Under the pieces are notes generated by a model that searched no databases, was not told the origin of the DNA, and saw only the letters and a program-made list of their open reading frames with translations. Below, in pieces: positions 34,446 to 45,900 of a DNA stretch of 64,000 nt. A program made the translations under genes and the position numbers. Source of the DNA: Protula sp. h YS-2021 (Eukaryota; Annelida; Polychaeta; Sabellida; Serpulidae); contig OX457031.1 in the NCBI GenBank assembly GCA_949752745.1, positions 47,201,257-47,265,256 on the forward strand. Reading direction: 5' to 3'. How positions within the stretch are numbered: position 1 is the first letter of the stretch; each line of letters starts with the position of its first letter.

Positions 34446-35561
34446 ATATATAAACGATATCTGTAAGGTTTCTGAACTATTAAAATTTATGTTATTTGCA
34501 GATGACACGAACTTATTCAAAAGTGGTAATGATTTGACTGAACTATGTAACACTGTCACTGAAGAATTGAATAAATTGCATACCTGGTTTATTGTAAATA
34601 AATTATCTTTAAACGTACTCAAAACAAATTATATGATATTGTCAAAAAAGTGTATTAGCGACACAGTACGGGTAGCTATAAGTAATAATGTAATTGAAAG
34701 AGTGCACTGTACAAAGTTTTTGGGTGTCTTAAGTGATGATAAATTACTATGGAATGAACACATTAATAGAGTCACAAGCGAATTGTCAAAGTGATGTGCC
34801 ATTATGTTTAAAGCTAGAAATCAAATTGACTCGCAAGCACTGTTAATTCTATATAATTCCTTATTTTTACCCTATCTAAGTTATTGTTCAGAAGTTTGGG
34901 GCAATACGTTCAAGACAAAACTCCAACCTATAGTGTACCTTCAAAAAAGAGTGGTGCGCATATTGAGAAATGTAGATAAATACGCACACACAACAAAATT
35001 TTTTTATAAAAACAATATTTTAAAGTTTCAGGACTTAATTGCTTTTAAAACCTCGTGTGTTACGTTTAAAGCTTTTCACATTCATCTTCCTAAAAAGATG
35101 CAGCTATACTTTGAATTAGGACAGAATAAAAGTCAGTATTTAACTCGTCAGTGCAAAAAATTTAAAATTAATTATACCAGAACAAGTATAAAAAAGAAGT
35201 GCATATCGGTGGTAGGTCCGAAAATTTGGAATGCACTTCCTAAACGTGTGACTGACAGCAAAAGTATTCAATCTTTTAAGCAAAAACTCAAACAGCATTT
35301 CATAATGCAGTACAACGATTAGGATCCTAGGTATATCAGTTGACATATCTTTAAGGAAAAATTTGTTCCAATTTATATGTTAAGTTTATTCATGGAAGGC
35401 AAGTTCTCGAATAAGTTCATAACTTCTAATCCTTGCCTTTCTGATTTCAAATATGTTGTTATCCAGATATTGTAAACCAGTTAAATTTTGTTTGTATTTT
35501 TTCATGTCGATTATTGTAACAATTGTACGCATTATCCTTGAAATCGGAATACTTGTAAACC

Positions 35562-35587
35562 ATTCATTCATTCATTCATTCATTCAT
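35562..35587. repeat. (CATT)n LINE 3' tail
   Basis: Six CATT units mark the 3' terminus of the LINE, directly before ACCAGCTTCACGAC of the host repeat. Confidence 0.9.
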
Positions 35588-35988
35588 ACCAGCTTCACGA
35601 CAATATTAATATGTCTCCTTTTCCATAGCTATTTTCTATCATTCCTTTTACGTTTAACCCAACTTAATATGGTCGAAACGCCAAAGTTTTTCGGCAAATT
35701 TCAACACTGGTACGAATCCGTTTAACAATTAACTGTTATTAGCTTACGAGTACGTCTTTTAATATTTAGTAAGTCGGGCGATAATACAATATTCATCTAA
35801 AACTTTCATATTAGTGCAAAGATATGTACTAAAATTCGCAAAAGCAGTACCTTAAAACAAATTACACTGCTAAGTTACTTGTATGGTATATAAAAGTCAA
35901 ACGAATGATTGTGTTTCCTACTTCTTTTAAAGGTTTGTACTTATCAATAACTACACGCCTTATCAGAAATTTAGTCTTGTACAATTTA

Positions 35989-36472
35989 GGGCCTATTCGT
36001 TTGGGTTGTTGATACCATCAACAAAAACCGAACAATGAGGTCAAAATATTGTGGGCACATAATGGGCAATGAGATAACCCTTAACTTATGTTGACAATAG
36101 TATCAAGTGAAACGAAGATATGTTACTCATGCAATATGGCTGCCAAAAAATTAGTATGCATAAATTATTTATTTACTCAATAAATCTATTTAAATATTTT
36201 GAGATACAAATAAAGCGTTGAGTAAAAACCAGCCTATCAATAGATTTTACTCGGGTAAGTGAGCTATAACGTATTACCGTCATTAGTGTTTATATTTTAT
36301 GTTACTGTCATTTACGTGATGGTAAGTGTTGAGGGTCTCTTGGGTTATCATGTTCCATCAAAACACTAAAACTGGAAGCAAGTGTTAAGCACATCACTTG
36401 ATGTTATCATCATACAAACCAACAAGTGATGATATTCATCATCGCTCATCATCGAACTAAACGAACAGACCC
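35989..36472. mobile_element. probable PIF/Harbinger-type MITE, 484 bp
   Basis: Ends GGGCCTATTCGTTTGG and complement of GGGTCTGTTCGTTTAG. Left flank TTA, right flank ATAA, so a TWA target duplication is possible but not exact. Interior has ATGAT/ATCATC repeats and no ORF. Confidence 0.5.
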
Positions 36473-39169
36473 ATAATTTTCAACACCTTTCAAGTAAGGA
36501 TGCAGATTCTATTTCAAAAACATAGCAGATCAGTATTGTGGTTCTGGTCATCTAAACGTAGATTATACTGTAAGTACGTGTTTGATGTTAACATCCATTT
36601 CATAGTACCGATTTCACTAAAAAATGTTGACTATGACATAGTTATATTGTCACTTCTCAGAGTGTTTTTGCCACTTTGAATCTTTAGAAATTAAAAAATT
36701 GTATCCTAAGGCCTTAAGTCATCAATGATTGCAAGACAATTCCTTTTGGTTAGATGCATTGAGCGCAATTTTAACACACCTTTGTCTTCAAAGCGTTTAA
36801 ACCGTGCTTTATTCTTATAACGTTTTTATTTCAACATATATACAGATGCCTTTCAGTATTTTGGCGGAAAATATGGGGTAAGTGGTCTTTGTAAAATTTG
36901 CCATTAAGTCATAAATTGTTAACAGAAAAAATCAGAAAAAAATCAAACAAACAATTTCGAGCTATTTCTTTGTACTCTATATCGCCAGAACATCTCTGCT
37001 ATAAGCTAATTATGGCATCCAGAGAAGCAAAATATCAAGTTTGATAGTTTGTCTCAAACAAATGTCCTTTCAAATATAAATATTTCAAGAAAAACTCTGG
37101 TGGTTCAACTGGTAGCCACTTGAAGAAAATGTTATTGGGTATTGTGTTTTCTGCCTTAATTCATAGAAAATTCATTAAATTTCGCTAGCTTGTTCAAAAT
37201 GTGAGCGATTGGCTCCAGTATACTGCAGAAAGAAAAAGTAATCTTGTTTCACAACCCCATAGCTACCTGCTTCTAACAATTACTGGTTTGTTTTGAAACA
37301 GTACAAATAACACATGAAATGTTATTTTTTGGTTCATATATTATTGCTAGCCTTTACGAAAAAAGTCTGACGAATAGGTGCCACTTAAGCAGAAGGCCTA
37401 CAACATAAAATATCTATAAGACCAGTATTTCCTTTAAAAATGTTTGATACAGAATTTATTTACGATAAATTGATATCAAAAGACACACACTGCAAAAACC
37501 GTCAAAGTAAATTACTCGAAATCCATATATTTATTGCAGCCGCACTTCATGAATTGGTATAAACATGTTTTTTCCAAAGAAATTGAAAATTAAAGTGTAA
37601 ATAATTTCGTAATTAATCCGTAAAAAAGGTATTGTTGCTCAAACGTATGTAGTTTAGAATGGTTTAAAGTTTTTAAATAGAACATTTGATTTGCGATTTT
37701 TTTATTAAAATGCTATCTTTCTGAAATGCTTTATAGAAATGAAAGATAGCAAAGTGGTATTTGATTTGCATATCTGATGCTGGAAAATTGTCCTACCTTC
37801 CTGGGAAATACACAACTACAGTACGATATCGAGTTAGGGTAGTAAATAATTCTCACATTTTAACGCACTGAATTTAATTTAGTTTTTTTGAGATTTTCAT
37901 TACTGTGCTATTCATGTTTTCTGATTCTGTTTTTTGATTTGCAATAACAGTCCCATTGTGGGGATGAAAAACAAGTTTGCTCAGGATATGATTGCCTTAC
38001 TTAGCTGAAATAAAGGAACAGTTACTTTTTAGTTTATGGAGCACTTATTAGGATGCGAGATGTTTTGTCAAGAAATGTCATTAATGCTCACTGTACAATT
38101 GTTTTCCCCATACGGAAGAAATGAACAATTTCTGCTTACATTGGTTTTCTAGTTTTATTTAAAATTTTACATCATTTTTTTTTCTTTTTTAAGAACGCCC
38201 AAAACAGTGCGTGCGCTTTTATATGAGTTCCATGATAGATGATATTACTATCTGCATTTAGATGCGCCGAAACATTCGCAACGAAAGAATATTCTGTGAT
38301 GCAAAACCCGTTTATATCTCCTGGATCTTGAGGTTCCTGGAGGTTGGGGAGGGGGGTCCCAGACAAATGCTCTGACTCAACTTAAGGTCATCTCATTGAT
38401 TGTACCATTTCAGTGTTTACTCTCGTTTACAGCACACTAATTTCTTATCATTTGCTCGCTGGTGTTTGACGGGACAAAAAGTTACCAGCGACCAGTGAAT
38501 TACCACACAAAGCAATGCCGAGCGTTTATTCCATGCAAATAATTTCCGACAAGAAATTTGTCATGAGAGTGTAGATTATGCAGTTCCCTTGACCCTTGAC
38601 TTCATTTGCATATTCATAACTTTTGCGCAAAGCGATTTGTCTTTTGGCCTATAGTCTAGCAAATTATATCCTAAATAATCCATCAAAATTCTTTATAAAT
38701 CTGCGTCATATGCACACCAAAGCATTTATCATTTTCCAAAGAATAAAGTGGTCTAATTTATGAAACTGATAAAATAGAACTGAAGCCAAAAACTAATGTT
38801 AAATTCAACCTACTGTAGTTTCCGTGATGACTGAATATACACGTCGGCGTACCCGTATGTTGTGCTTTTTGGATGGAAATTGCGAGCTTCACAGCCGGCT
38901 GTGCGTTTCGTCTTCATACGCTATGGATATTTAAAGAGTCAAGAATTCGGAAAATTGTGATATAAAGTGCTGGGATTTGTCAGAATTTACATAATCTGCT
39001 TCACAATCATTACTTAGTTTTACAAGATGGACGGTTGAAATGGGCTGTGCTGCCATCTTCCGAATCGAATAGTGTGTACTTCCGGTTATCTGTCAACGTT
39101 AAAACAAGAAAAACATGTGCCGGTTTCACGGGCAACCTTTTATTGGTTATATTGTTTAAAGTTATAAAA
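36473..39169. other. non-coding upstream region of CDK12
   Basis: No repeat or gene recognised. It should contain the CDK12 promoter and 5' UTR, but no core promoter motif could be assigned with confidence. Confidence 0.4.
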
Positions 39170-39924
39170 ATGCCCAGAGAGTATTATGGTGACGGGAGGA
39201 GGGAGTCGTCCTCACATCAGCGTGATCGGTACCCGAAATACGCCAACAGACGGGAGGCCGAAAGAGCAGAAATGCGTCAAGCAGTACCAACCGGTTATGA
39301 TCCTCGCGGCGACCCGAGATATTCTGCAGACTACTACGACATGTATATGAGGGATAAGGAGCGCCCACAAATGGCGACATCCCAACATAGATCTTACGAT
39401 AAGCATAGAGACGATAGAGGATATGTAGAGGAAGAACACGAGGAGTACGAACAATCACGCGAGAAGAAAAAGAAGCGGAAGTCGAAGAAGCGAAAATATT
39501 CGAAAGAGAGAACTATACGTGAAGACAGGGAGGATCAAAACCGATCATTGGTTGCAGCTTATGATGACATTTCGTCAGATTCCGATATTCCAGATTCTCC
39601 ATCACAAAGGCAACTCATTCAGCGGGATCACGACACAGATCACTGTCGAGCAAAGTCACCTTCTTCTGCAATAAGAGAGTATAAGCGCATTAAGGAGAGA
39701 AGTCACAGCGGTTCTCCAATGGTTCGCGACCGATCTCCTGATATACGTAAGCCTTCCAAGTCACAGAAGCCGTCACGGGCTGTTTCACCCGATCAAACGA
39801 AGAGAATTGACAGGGGCTATGGGGAGAGCAGAAGGCAAGACGTCAGGGAACATACTCCAGTTCGTTCGCCAAGCCCAAAGAAAGCGCGAGTGAGATCGCG
39901 TACGCCAACAAGTCCACATTACAG
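39170..39924 (+). CDS. CDK12: CDK12 exon 1 (RS domain, start)
   Basis: Starts [21 protein letters not shown] Lys/Arg run ([16 protein letters not shown], 97-112) is a likely nuclear signal, and YDDISSDSD is a short motif also present in vertebrate CDK12 N termini. Donor ACAG|GTAGGT. Ends phase 2. Confidence 0.92.
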
Positions 39925-42900
39925 GTAGGTGCTGGGACTTAAAAATCTATTAGTTAATATACACATCTGGTATAAATAAGTCGTCTGTTTACCAAGGTTG
40001 AATAACCTGTAGTAGTTCGAACTCCCTCCCTCGGAAAATTTATCCAAGTATCCCGATCACGAAACTCGACGGAGTCGCGAGACCTTCAGATTTTAGTTGT
40101 GATTTTGAACGCCGGATTGTGGTGACGGAGGTGCTGCAGGCCTCATAAATGTCTTGCTCTTATATCATCATCATCATTTGAGTTTTTGTATAGCGTTTTT
40201 GGAAGGCCAGCCCAAGCTGGCCTTCCTATAGTGCCACATTCCGCTTGGGGGATTTTTTTTTTTGAGACGGTTCCAATTTCAGTCATAAATTTTCGTTCAT
40301 TCACAGTATGTTTACGTTCACTGATGAGTCAACTAGTATTAACTACAATGGGCCAATGAAATTTTAAGATTTTTGTGATGTCATGCATCTGCTTTGAATA
40401 TTTATTAGCTCCCATTGAGAAACGTATTAGGGTTTGTCTCAAACATTGAACGAGTAGGACATTTATTGCATTTCGTCTGAAAGAAACTGAAAAACAGCGA
40501 CTTAGGAATACGGGACCATGAAACAAGTCGCAACTTGTCGTCTAGATTTGCCATAGTCACAGCGATTTGATAACCTGTGGATTGTGGCTTACTATTTTGT
40601 TATTGAGTTCTGGCCGATATTCTTTGAACTTCGATAGCTTATTGATTTTGTTTCAGTGATTCACTTTTTTCATGAAATATTAAAACAGTTTTTTTGAATA
40701 GATTAAAAAATTACAGAGGCATTTTTCTGGGTTTCACGGCTATGTTTTCTTTAGGTTGAGCATTGAAGTGTGACTGCATCCGTTAATGACTGTTGTGTGC
40801 TGCATTTGGGTTATCAGTGACTCATTTGCTGCGCACTTCTTTTTCGCTGTTTTTGAAAGTAGACAGTTCATGTTTTGGCAACACGGCAAATGTGAACGGT
40901 TGAGTATGAACAACGGAGAGCATTTTACTCAAGTTGTATTAGGAATTAAGTTGTAAAATGAATAGAATATTTATTTCTTTATCCAACTTGAACCTCTTAT
41001 ACAACTCCCTTCAAATACATGTGTATATTGTGGCAGAACATGGCCTTCCACCGATGCTTTTAGCCTAGTTCAAACTATTTGCTCAATACACTTCAATATC
41101 CAACTTCTTAACAGTTTCAGTTCCATCAGTTCCAGTTTCAAAATACGAAGATATAATACTGCTTGGTGTGCTAGATATAAAATCAAATGACAAGATTTAT
41201 TTTAAAGTTTTACAGTTCTTCAGTCTTTAACTTAGGCGGCAAGGATTTCCATGTTTTTGGAAGAGCAATACTAAATGAACGGTCCCCATCGAAGCTTGAT
41301 TTTTGTCACTGCTAGTAGCTCTCTTGATCATTTGATCGCAGAAATTTGAGCCGTTTTCGGGGTGTCAGCGTAGGTATACCGGCCCGTCACAACGAATGGT
41401 CTTATAAGTGATAAGAGCTGTCTTTTATTCGGTCCTTGTCGGAACCGGTAGTCAGTGGAGTTCCTTGAGGGCATGTGTGGCATGATCACGCTTGCGTACG
41501 CCTAAAATAAGTCTAGCTGCAGCATTTTGGATCGCAAAAAAGCAAACTATTGTAATGGCTCAGTCGCGACAGAATAAAGCAGTGAACCAGTTTTCGTAGC
41601 ATGTTGTCAACTATTTCTTAACAGCGCAGTTTCCGGATGTGAAATTACGCTGTTTTCACAATGTGTGAACCATGTGCGTGTTTTTTGAGTTCTTGATCGA
41701 GGTTCACTCCTATAATTCAAACTGTTGGTGCAGAGACTAATGTTTCGCTGCAGACGTTGATTTGGTTGAATTTCACTTTGAACTTTCAGCTCTAGTATAC
41801 ACTGTTGAAACTGGAATTACATCGACTGCTGGCACCAAGCTTGCCCTCCAATAGGTCCTCGCTAAAGGATTTAAATTGTGCTCATTTAGACACGCGGCCT
41901 AGGTTATTTTTTATAGTCTTTATGATTGGTGCCTGTCGTCCTGACGTAACTATGATTTTTGTCCCGCATTTTTGAATACATCGCATCTATAGTTGGCAGA
42001 AACTCGTGCCATAATAGGTGAATACCAGTTTGGTCCAGGGTTGTGTTTTTGACTGTCAAAAACTATTTTTGACATGACACCTGTCATTAACCGTCAAAAA
42101 CTGGTTAAAAAACTGTCTAAAACTGTCAAATGTTGTCAAAAATACCACTGGTTAGTGATTACATTTATTACTGCACATATTTACAATCATCACTGCGTAC
42201 AAATTCATTAATGACGTGACAAGTAGGCTAAATGTCAATAGTCTATTTCTTCTTTTCCTCGCAGCATTCTGTAGTAAAGTTTTGCTGCTTTGTCATTTCC
42301 GAGTTCGCTTGTTACCTTTGTGTGGATTATTCCGAAACTGGAAAACATACGTTCGATAGATGCCGACGATGATGGGAATTCTAGTAGTAACTGAACTGCT
42401 AGATTCATGAATTTGTCCGGTACAGAATGAATTCGGGACAGAAGGGCCTTGGACATAAGGGCCTTTTCCAAAACGGCCTTTTCCAAAAGGGCCTTTCCCA
42501 AAACGGCCTTTTCCAAAAGGGCCTTTCCCAAAACGGCATAAATGAAAAGTTAGACAAAAGGGCCTTGGGAAATGGTTCTCAAAATTATTTTTATTTTTTT
42601 GTGTGATAAAATAACCAGGGCTTTGCCGAGCTGGCGGGATGGCGGGATACCCGCCTGAAAAAAATGAATCCCGCCAAAAAATCAGACTCAGGCGGGCACT
42701 GCCCGCCATAAAGTTTTGAACCCCGCCAAATTTTATTTACTGGCTGGCGTTTTTTTTTGTTTGTTTTGTGTCGATATTTTTTACTGTACGCGAGTTTACA
42801 TAAGAGGAAATTTTTTGGAATTGCTTTGATATGGTGGTCATGGAATAACACATCAAGTAAGCAAATGTGTCACCATGTATGCATATAACATGTATGCATT

Positions 42901-45900
42901 TTAGTCTCGTTATAACCCCGCCACTTTTTTTGTGAAGATCCCGCCAATTTATAAGGGCCTGGTGGGCGGCCCGCCATTTCTGAAAGGACTCGGCAAAGCC
43001 CTGAATAACAACTCGAAAAACAAAGTTTATTGATTTTATTGCCTGAATCATCGAGACAAATTTTTGGCTGTCCTTTATTACTTTATCTTATATCCATTGC
43101 TGTTTGTCACATTTCAAATAAAGACCTGAAATTCAGAACTCGTATATCGGCAAGACACTGACACGCCAACGGTATCCCGACAATTTATCTAATTCAGATG
43201 AATTGTCGTACCCCCTTATTTAGATGAATTGTCGATAGATGAACTGTCGCTAGATGAATTGTCGCTAGATGAATTGTCGTGGATTCCACGCCAACATCAT
43301 CCGGCTTAGCGCGTGTGTTTAAACAGCACATTGCAGAGAAACGAAACAAAGGACAGAGATTATCTTTTGTGGCACAATGAGTCCGAAATCTGGCATCTAA
43401 AGACAGTGATGGGAAGCAATTGAAAGAGTCTTTACAATGAGAAAATATCAAGGCAGTGATTGGTACAAACAGGGATTAACCTGTGGCACAGTGCTTCGGA
43501 AATGTCAAGAGAGAGATGGGGAGTTATCATTTTGTATTTTTTTTATTTTATTACATATTTTACTAAATAATTAAAACTCAAAATCCTAGAAAAAAATTTT
43601 CAAGGCCCTTTTGTCCAACTTTTAATTTAGGGCCGTTTTGGGAAAGGCCTTTTTGGGAAAGGCCCTTATGTCCAAGGCCCTTGTCGAAAGGCCTTTTTGG
43701 GAAAGGCCCTTATGTCCAAGGCCCTTTTGTCCAAGGCCCTTCTGTCTGGATACCGTACAGAGTACATGCCCAATGCATTCCACCAGACAACAGCATTCAT
43801 TGATGTTGCGCTTTCACTGAAGTGAATGTTGCGCTTTCTCTGATTGCATTTGAGATCAAAGCTCGTCAGACAATATGGCTGCAATTATGTACCTTTTTAG
43901 GCCCAAACCCTTCGGATTGGGGCCTATAGGTTTGGGGTGTCCGTCTGTCCGTCTATCTGTCATCACTTTATACCCCTATGAATTTGGGGGGCGGTTGGGG
44001 CCTGCTTGTGGTTCACAAATACTTACTTGTATACCTTTATAATCAGTAACAATAAAGTAACGATTACCGAATATTGGAGGCTGCTTAAACGTTCAAATAT
44101 AATTGTTGGAGTGGGGGGGGGGGGGTGGTCCCCTCCATATGGGAGGAATTTGGCATGGGGGGTTATGCGCGCGGGGGATTCGATCCTTGGGGGTTTGGTC
44201 GGGGGGGGGGGTTTGGTCCCGGGGGGTTCTGTCCGGAACCCGTTACTTAGGTCACGATCCGACAAGAATGCATGGACAGAGCCTAACTGTTCTGTATTCA
44301 GAAGCTCTACTTGGTACCTCGGGTGTTACTTGTAAGCTGTATAGTGTTAATCTGTTTGCGCCTCATTTAGACGTTTCTCAACAGTTCTTGTGTGCTTCTA
44401 AAACCGGGTTTTGAGCTAATGACGTTTTGTCGATCGCATCGATCGCGTGGATCGCATCAGCAACAGGGGGGGGGGGGGGGTGGCTTCGTGAGCACAGAAA
44501 CTCCGTAGATAACACACGAGCTGACGTTAAACGGATATTGTTTTATCTGAGGCAGCGTGATAGAGCTCCGGAGCTAACGCTAAGTGAAGTTCGAAGCAAT
44601 AGATTGTATAAAAATAATCAATAAAAGAGGTAAGAGCAACAAAACGGTCCAAAAGGTCGCACAATATTGAGTTTTTGACAGTTTTTGACAATTTTTTTGT
44701 CAAAAAGTGTTTTTGACATGACAAATTAAATATAGTAATATCCACCGTCAAAAACCTCACCGTCAAAAACTTTACAACCCTGGTTTGGTTTATGGCGAAT
44801 GTTTATATTTTTTTAAAGTTTGCATTACAAATATGAATATTATGTAGTGTAAATATTCGTGATCGTTAGGCGTTCTTCAGCTTTGATACTTTTCCTAAGA
44901 ATAACCTGGTCATTTTGAAGGGCAATGTCTAAAACATGGCTGTTATGATGTAAATCAGTTGATTTAAATCAGCGTGGAAAAATATGATTTTCAAATTTAA
45001 AATTTTTTTAAATCGTTTGTCATTAAGCCTCAGGAATCGTTTGCGATCCTTTTCATTTAAACAAAGCATTTCATATCGTACGCTTGCGATCAGACGACCA
45101 GTGCTTGTAGCTTAACTACTTCTGTGTTGGTCAAGCATGTTTCTACCCCGTGTGCTTGCAAACAAAGTTATTAATGTTAACGTCGTGCAAGGTGTATTTA
45201 AGCCCCCCCCCCCCCCCTCCACAAAAAATGACTCCGTCTTCACTTAATTGAGAATTGACAAAAAAAAAAAAAAAAAACATCGCTGAAAACGCCAAAGTGT
45301 CTGGGAGATATTTTGCTCCTGTGTGGAGATAGTTTAATAGACTTTTCAAATAGCAAAAGTCCAAAAGTAATCTGTACAATTGAACTAGCGGACAGGTATC
45401 TGAGCAGCTAAATGTGCGGATAGTTATCGGAGATATTGTAAAATTTAAATGTACTTAGAAATGCCTTACAAGGTATCGTTATGGCGTCTGCAATAAATTG
45501 TTAAAAGTTTAGTATTTTTTTTTTTTTTGGGGGGGGGCGCTTTTTTTGTGCTTTCATTTTTCGGGATTGATTTAAATAAAAAAAATCCGATTTAAATGAA
45601 AAAATAAAAATCTGGACGATTCATCCAATTGTTTTATTCGGATGTTTCTGTGATCCACATGGAAATGGATTAGATCTTTGTATGACATTGTATCCAAATT
45701 TAAAAAAAATGCCAAAACCTTGTGGAACAGCACTTTACTTGCAATTAATTCCAGAACACTCGAGCAAGCATTCATAATTGTAATTGACAGAAAAAGCAGG
45801 ATCAACCCGATATCCTAAAACCGGTAAACGGTCATCTGCCCCTCCGGTCAACTGCCCCCCCCCACCCAGTCAACTGCCCCCAACCCCTTTTTTGCAACCC

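Larger units (their letters stand above)
30133..35322 (+). pseudogene. LINE ORF2 (PHD finger - endonuclease - RT), broken
   Basis: Segments in order: PHD-like finger CSVCRKQVVSESVQCDLCQL...HRICAKL...YYCPSC (30160-30305); endonuclease LSLIHFNARSMK and ITENWFDD (30557-30675), CGDFNLDLLK (30982-31011), ISDHLPIF (31189-31212); RT NYRPVSLLPQLSKVLEKLF, YGFRASHSTSM, FIDLKKAFDTIDHS, GVPQGSILGP (32630-33045), FADDTNLF (34496-34519), then the C-terminal YLSYCSEVWGN and ALPKRVTDS up to TAG at 35320. Defects: frame breaks near 30405, at the 10-G run near 30755, near 30950 and near 32433; two insertions; in-frame TGA near 34792. Catalytic motifs are otherwise preserved. Confidence 0.88.
28758..35587 (+). 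mobile_element. near full-length CR1/L2-like LINE, interrupted by two insertions
   Basis: About 4.9 kb of LINE once the HINE (31368-31891) and the 1.38-kb element (33064-34445) are discounted. Order: 5' UTR, ORF1, ~290-bp gap, ORF2 with N-terminal PHD-type finger, AP endonuclease and RT, then 3' UTR and a (CATT)n tail at 35562-35587. It lies inside the composite repeat: GATA|CCAGCTTC at 28757/35588 is rejoined if the LINE is removed. Clade is inferred from ORF1 type, PHD finger, lack of RNase H and tail. Confidence 0.88.
42429..43754. mobile_element. foldback element A, 9-bp TSD, inside hAT
   Basis: Ends GAATTCGGGACAGAAGG and complement of GGTATCCAGACAGAAGG. Target duplication GTACAGAAT / GTACAGAGT (42420-42428, 43755-43763), one mismatch. 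Subterminal arrays (42438-42575, 43600-43750) consist of words like GGACATAAGGGCCTTTTCCA in inverted orientation. A 9-bp TSD suggests a MULE-type transposase. Contains two further insertions (42616-43003 and 43171-43286). No ORF recognised. Confidence 0.85.
42036..44782 (-). mobile_element. hAT element, 2747 bp, with nested insertions
   Basis: Terminal inverted repeats CAGGGTTGTGTTTTTGAC and complement of CAGGGTTGTAAAGTTTTTGA. Target duplication GTTTGGTC (42028-42035) / GTTTGGTT (44783-44790), 8 bp with one mismatch, as expected for hAT. Subterminal regions are studded with TTTTTGACNGT repeats. A transposase relic lies on the minus strand, split by a foldback element. Confidence 0.88.

Noticed and set aside
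39035..39169. Upstream in-frame ATG extending CDK12 by 45 residues
   Set aside because: The extension is partly hydrophobic and unlike the polar RS start of the family; the ATG at 39170 is better.
43194..43451. 85-aa minus ORF inside foldback A as a transposase remnant
   Set aside because: Half of it is the TAGATGAATTGTCG repeat; the rest shows no catalytic motif.
44006..44414. Glycine/tryptophan-rich ORFs
   Set aside because: G homopolymer tracts within the hAT interior.
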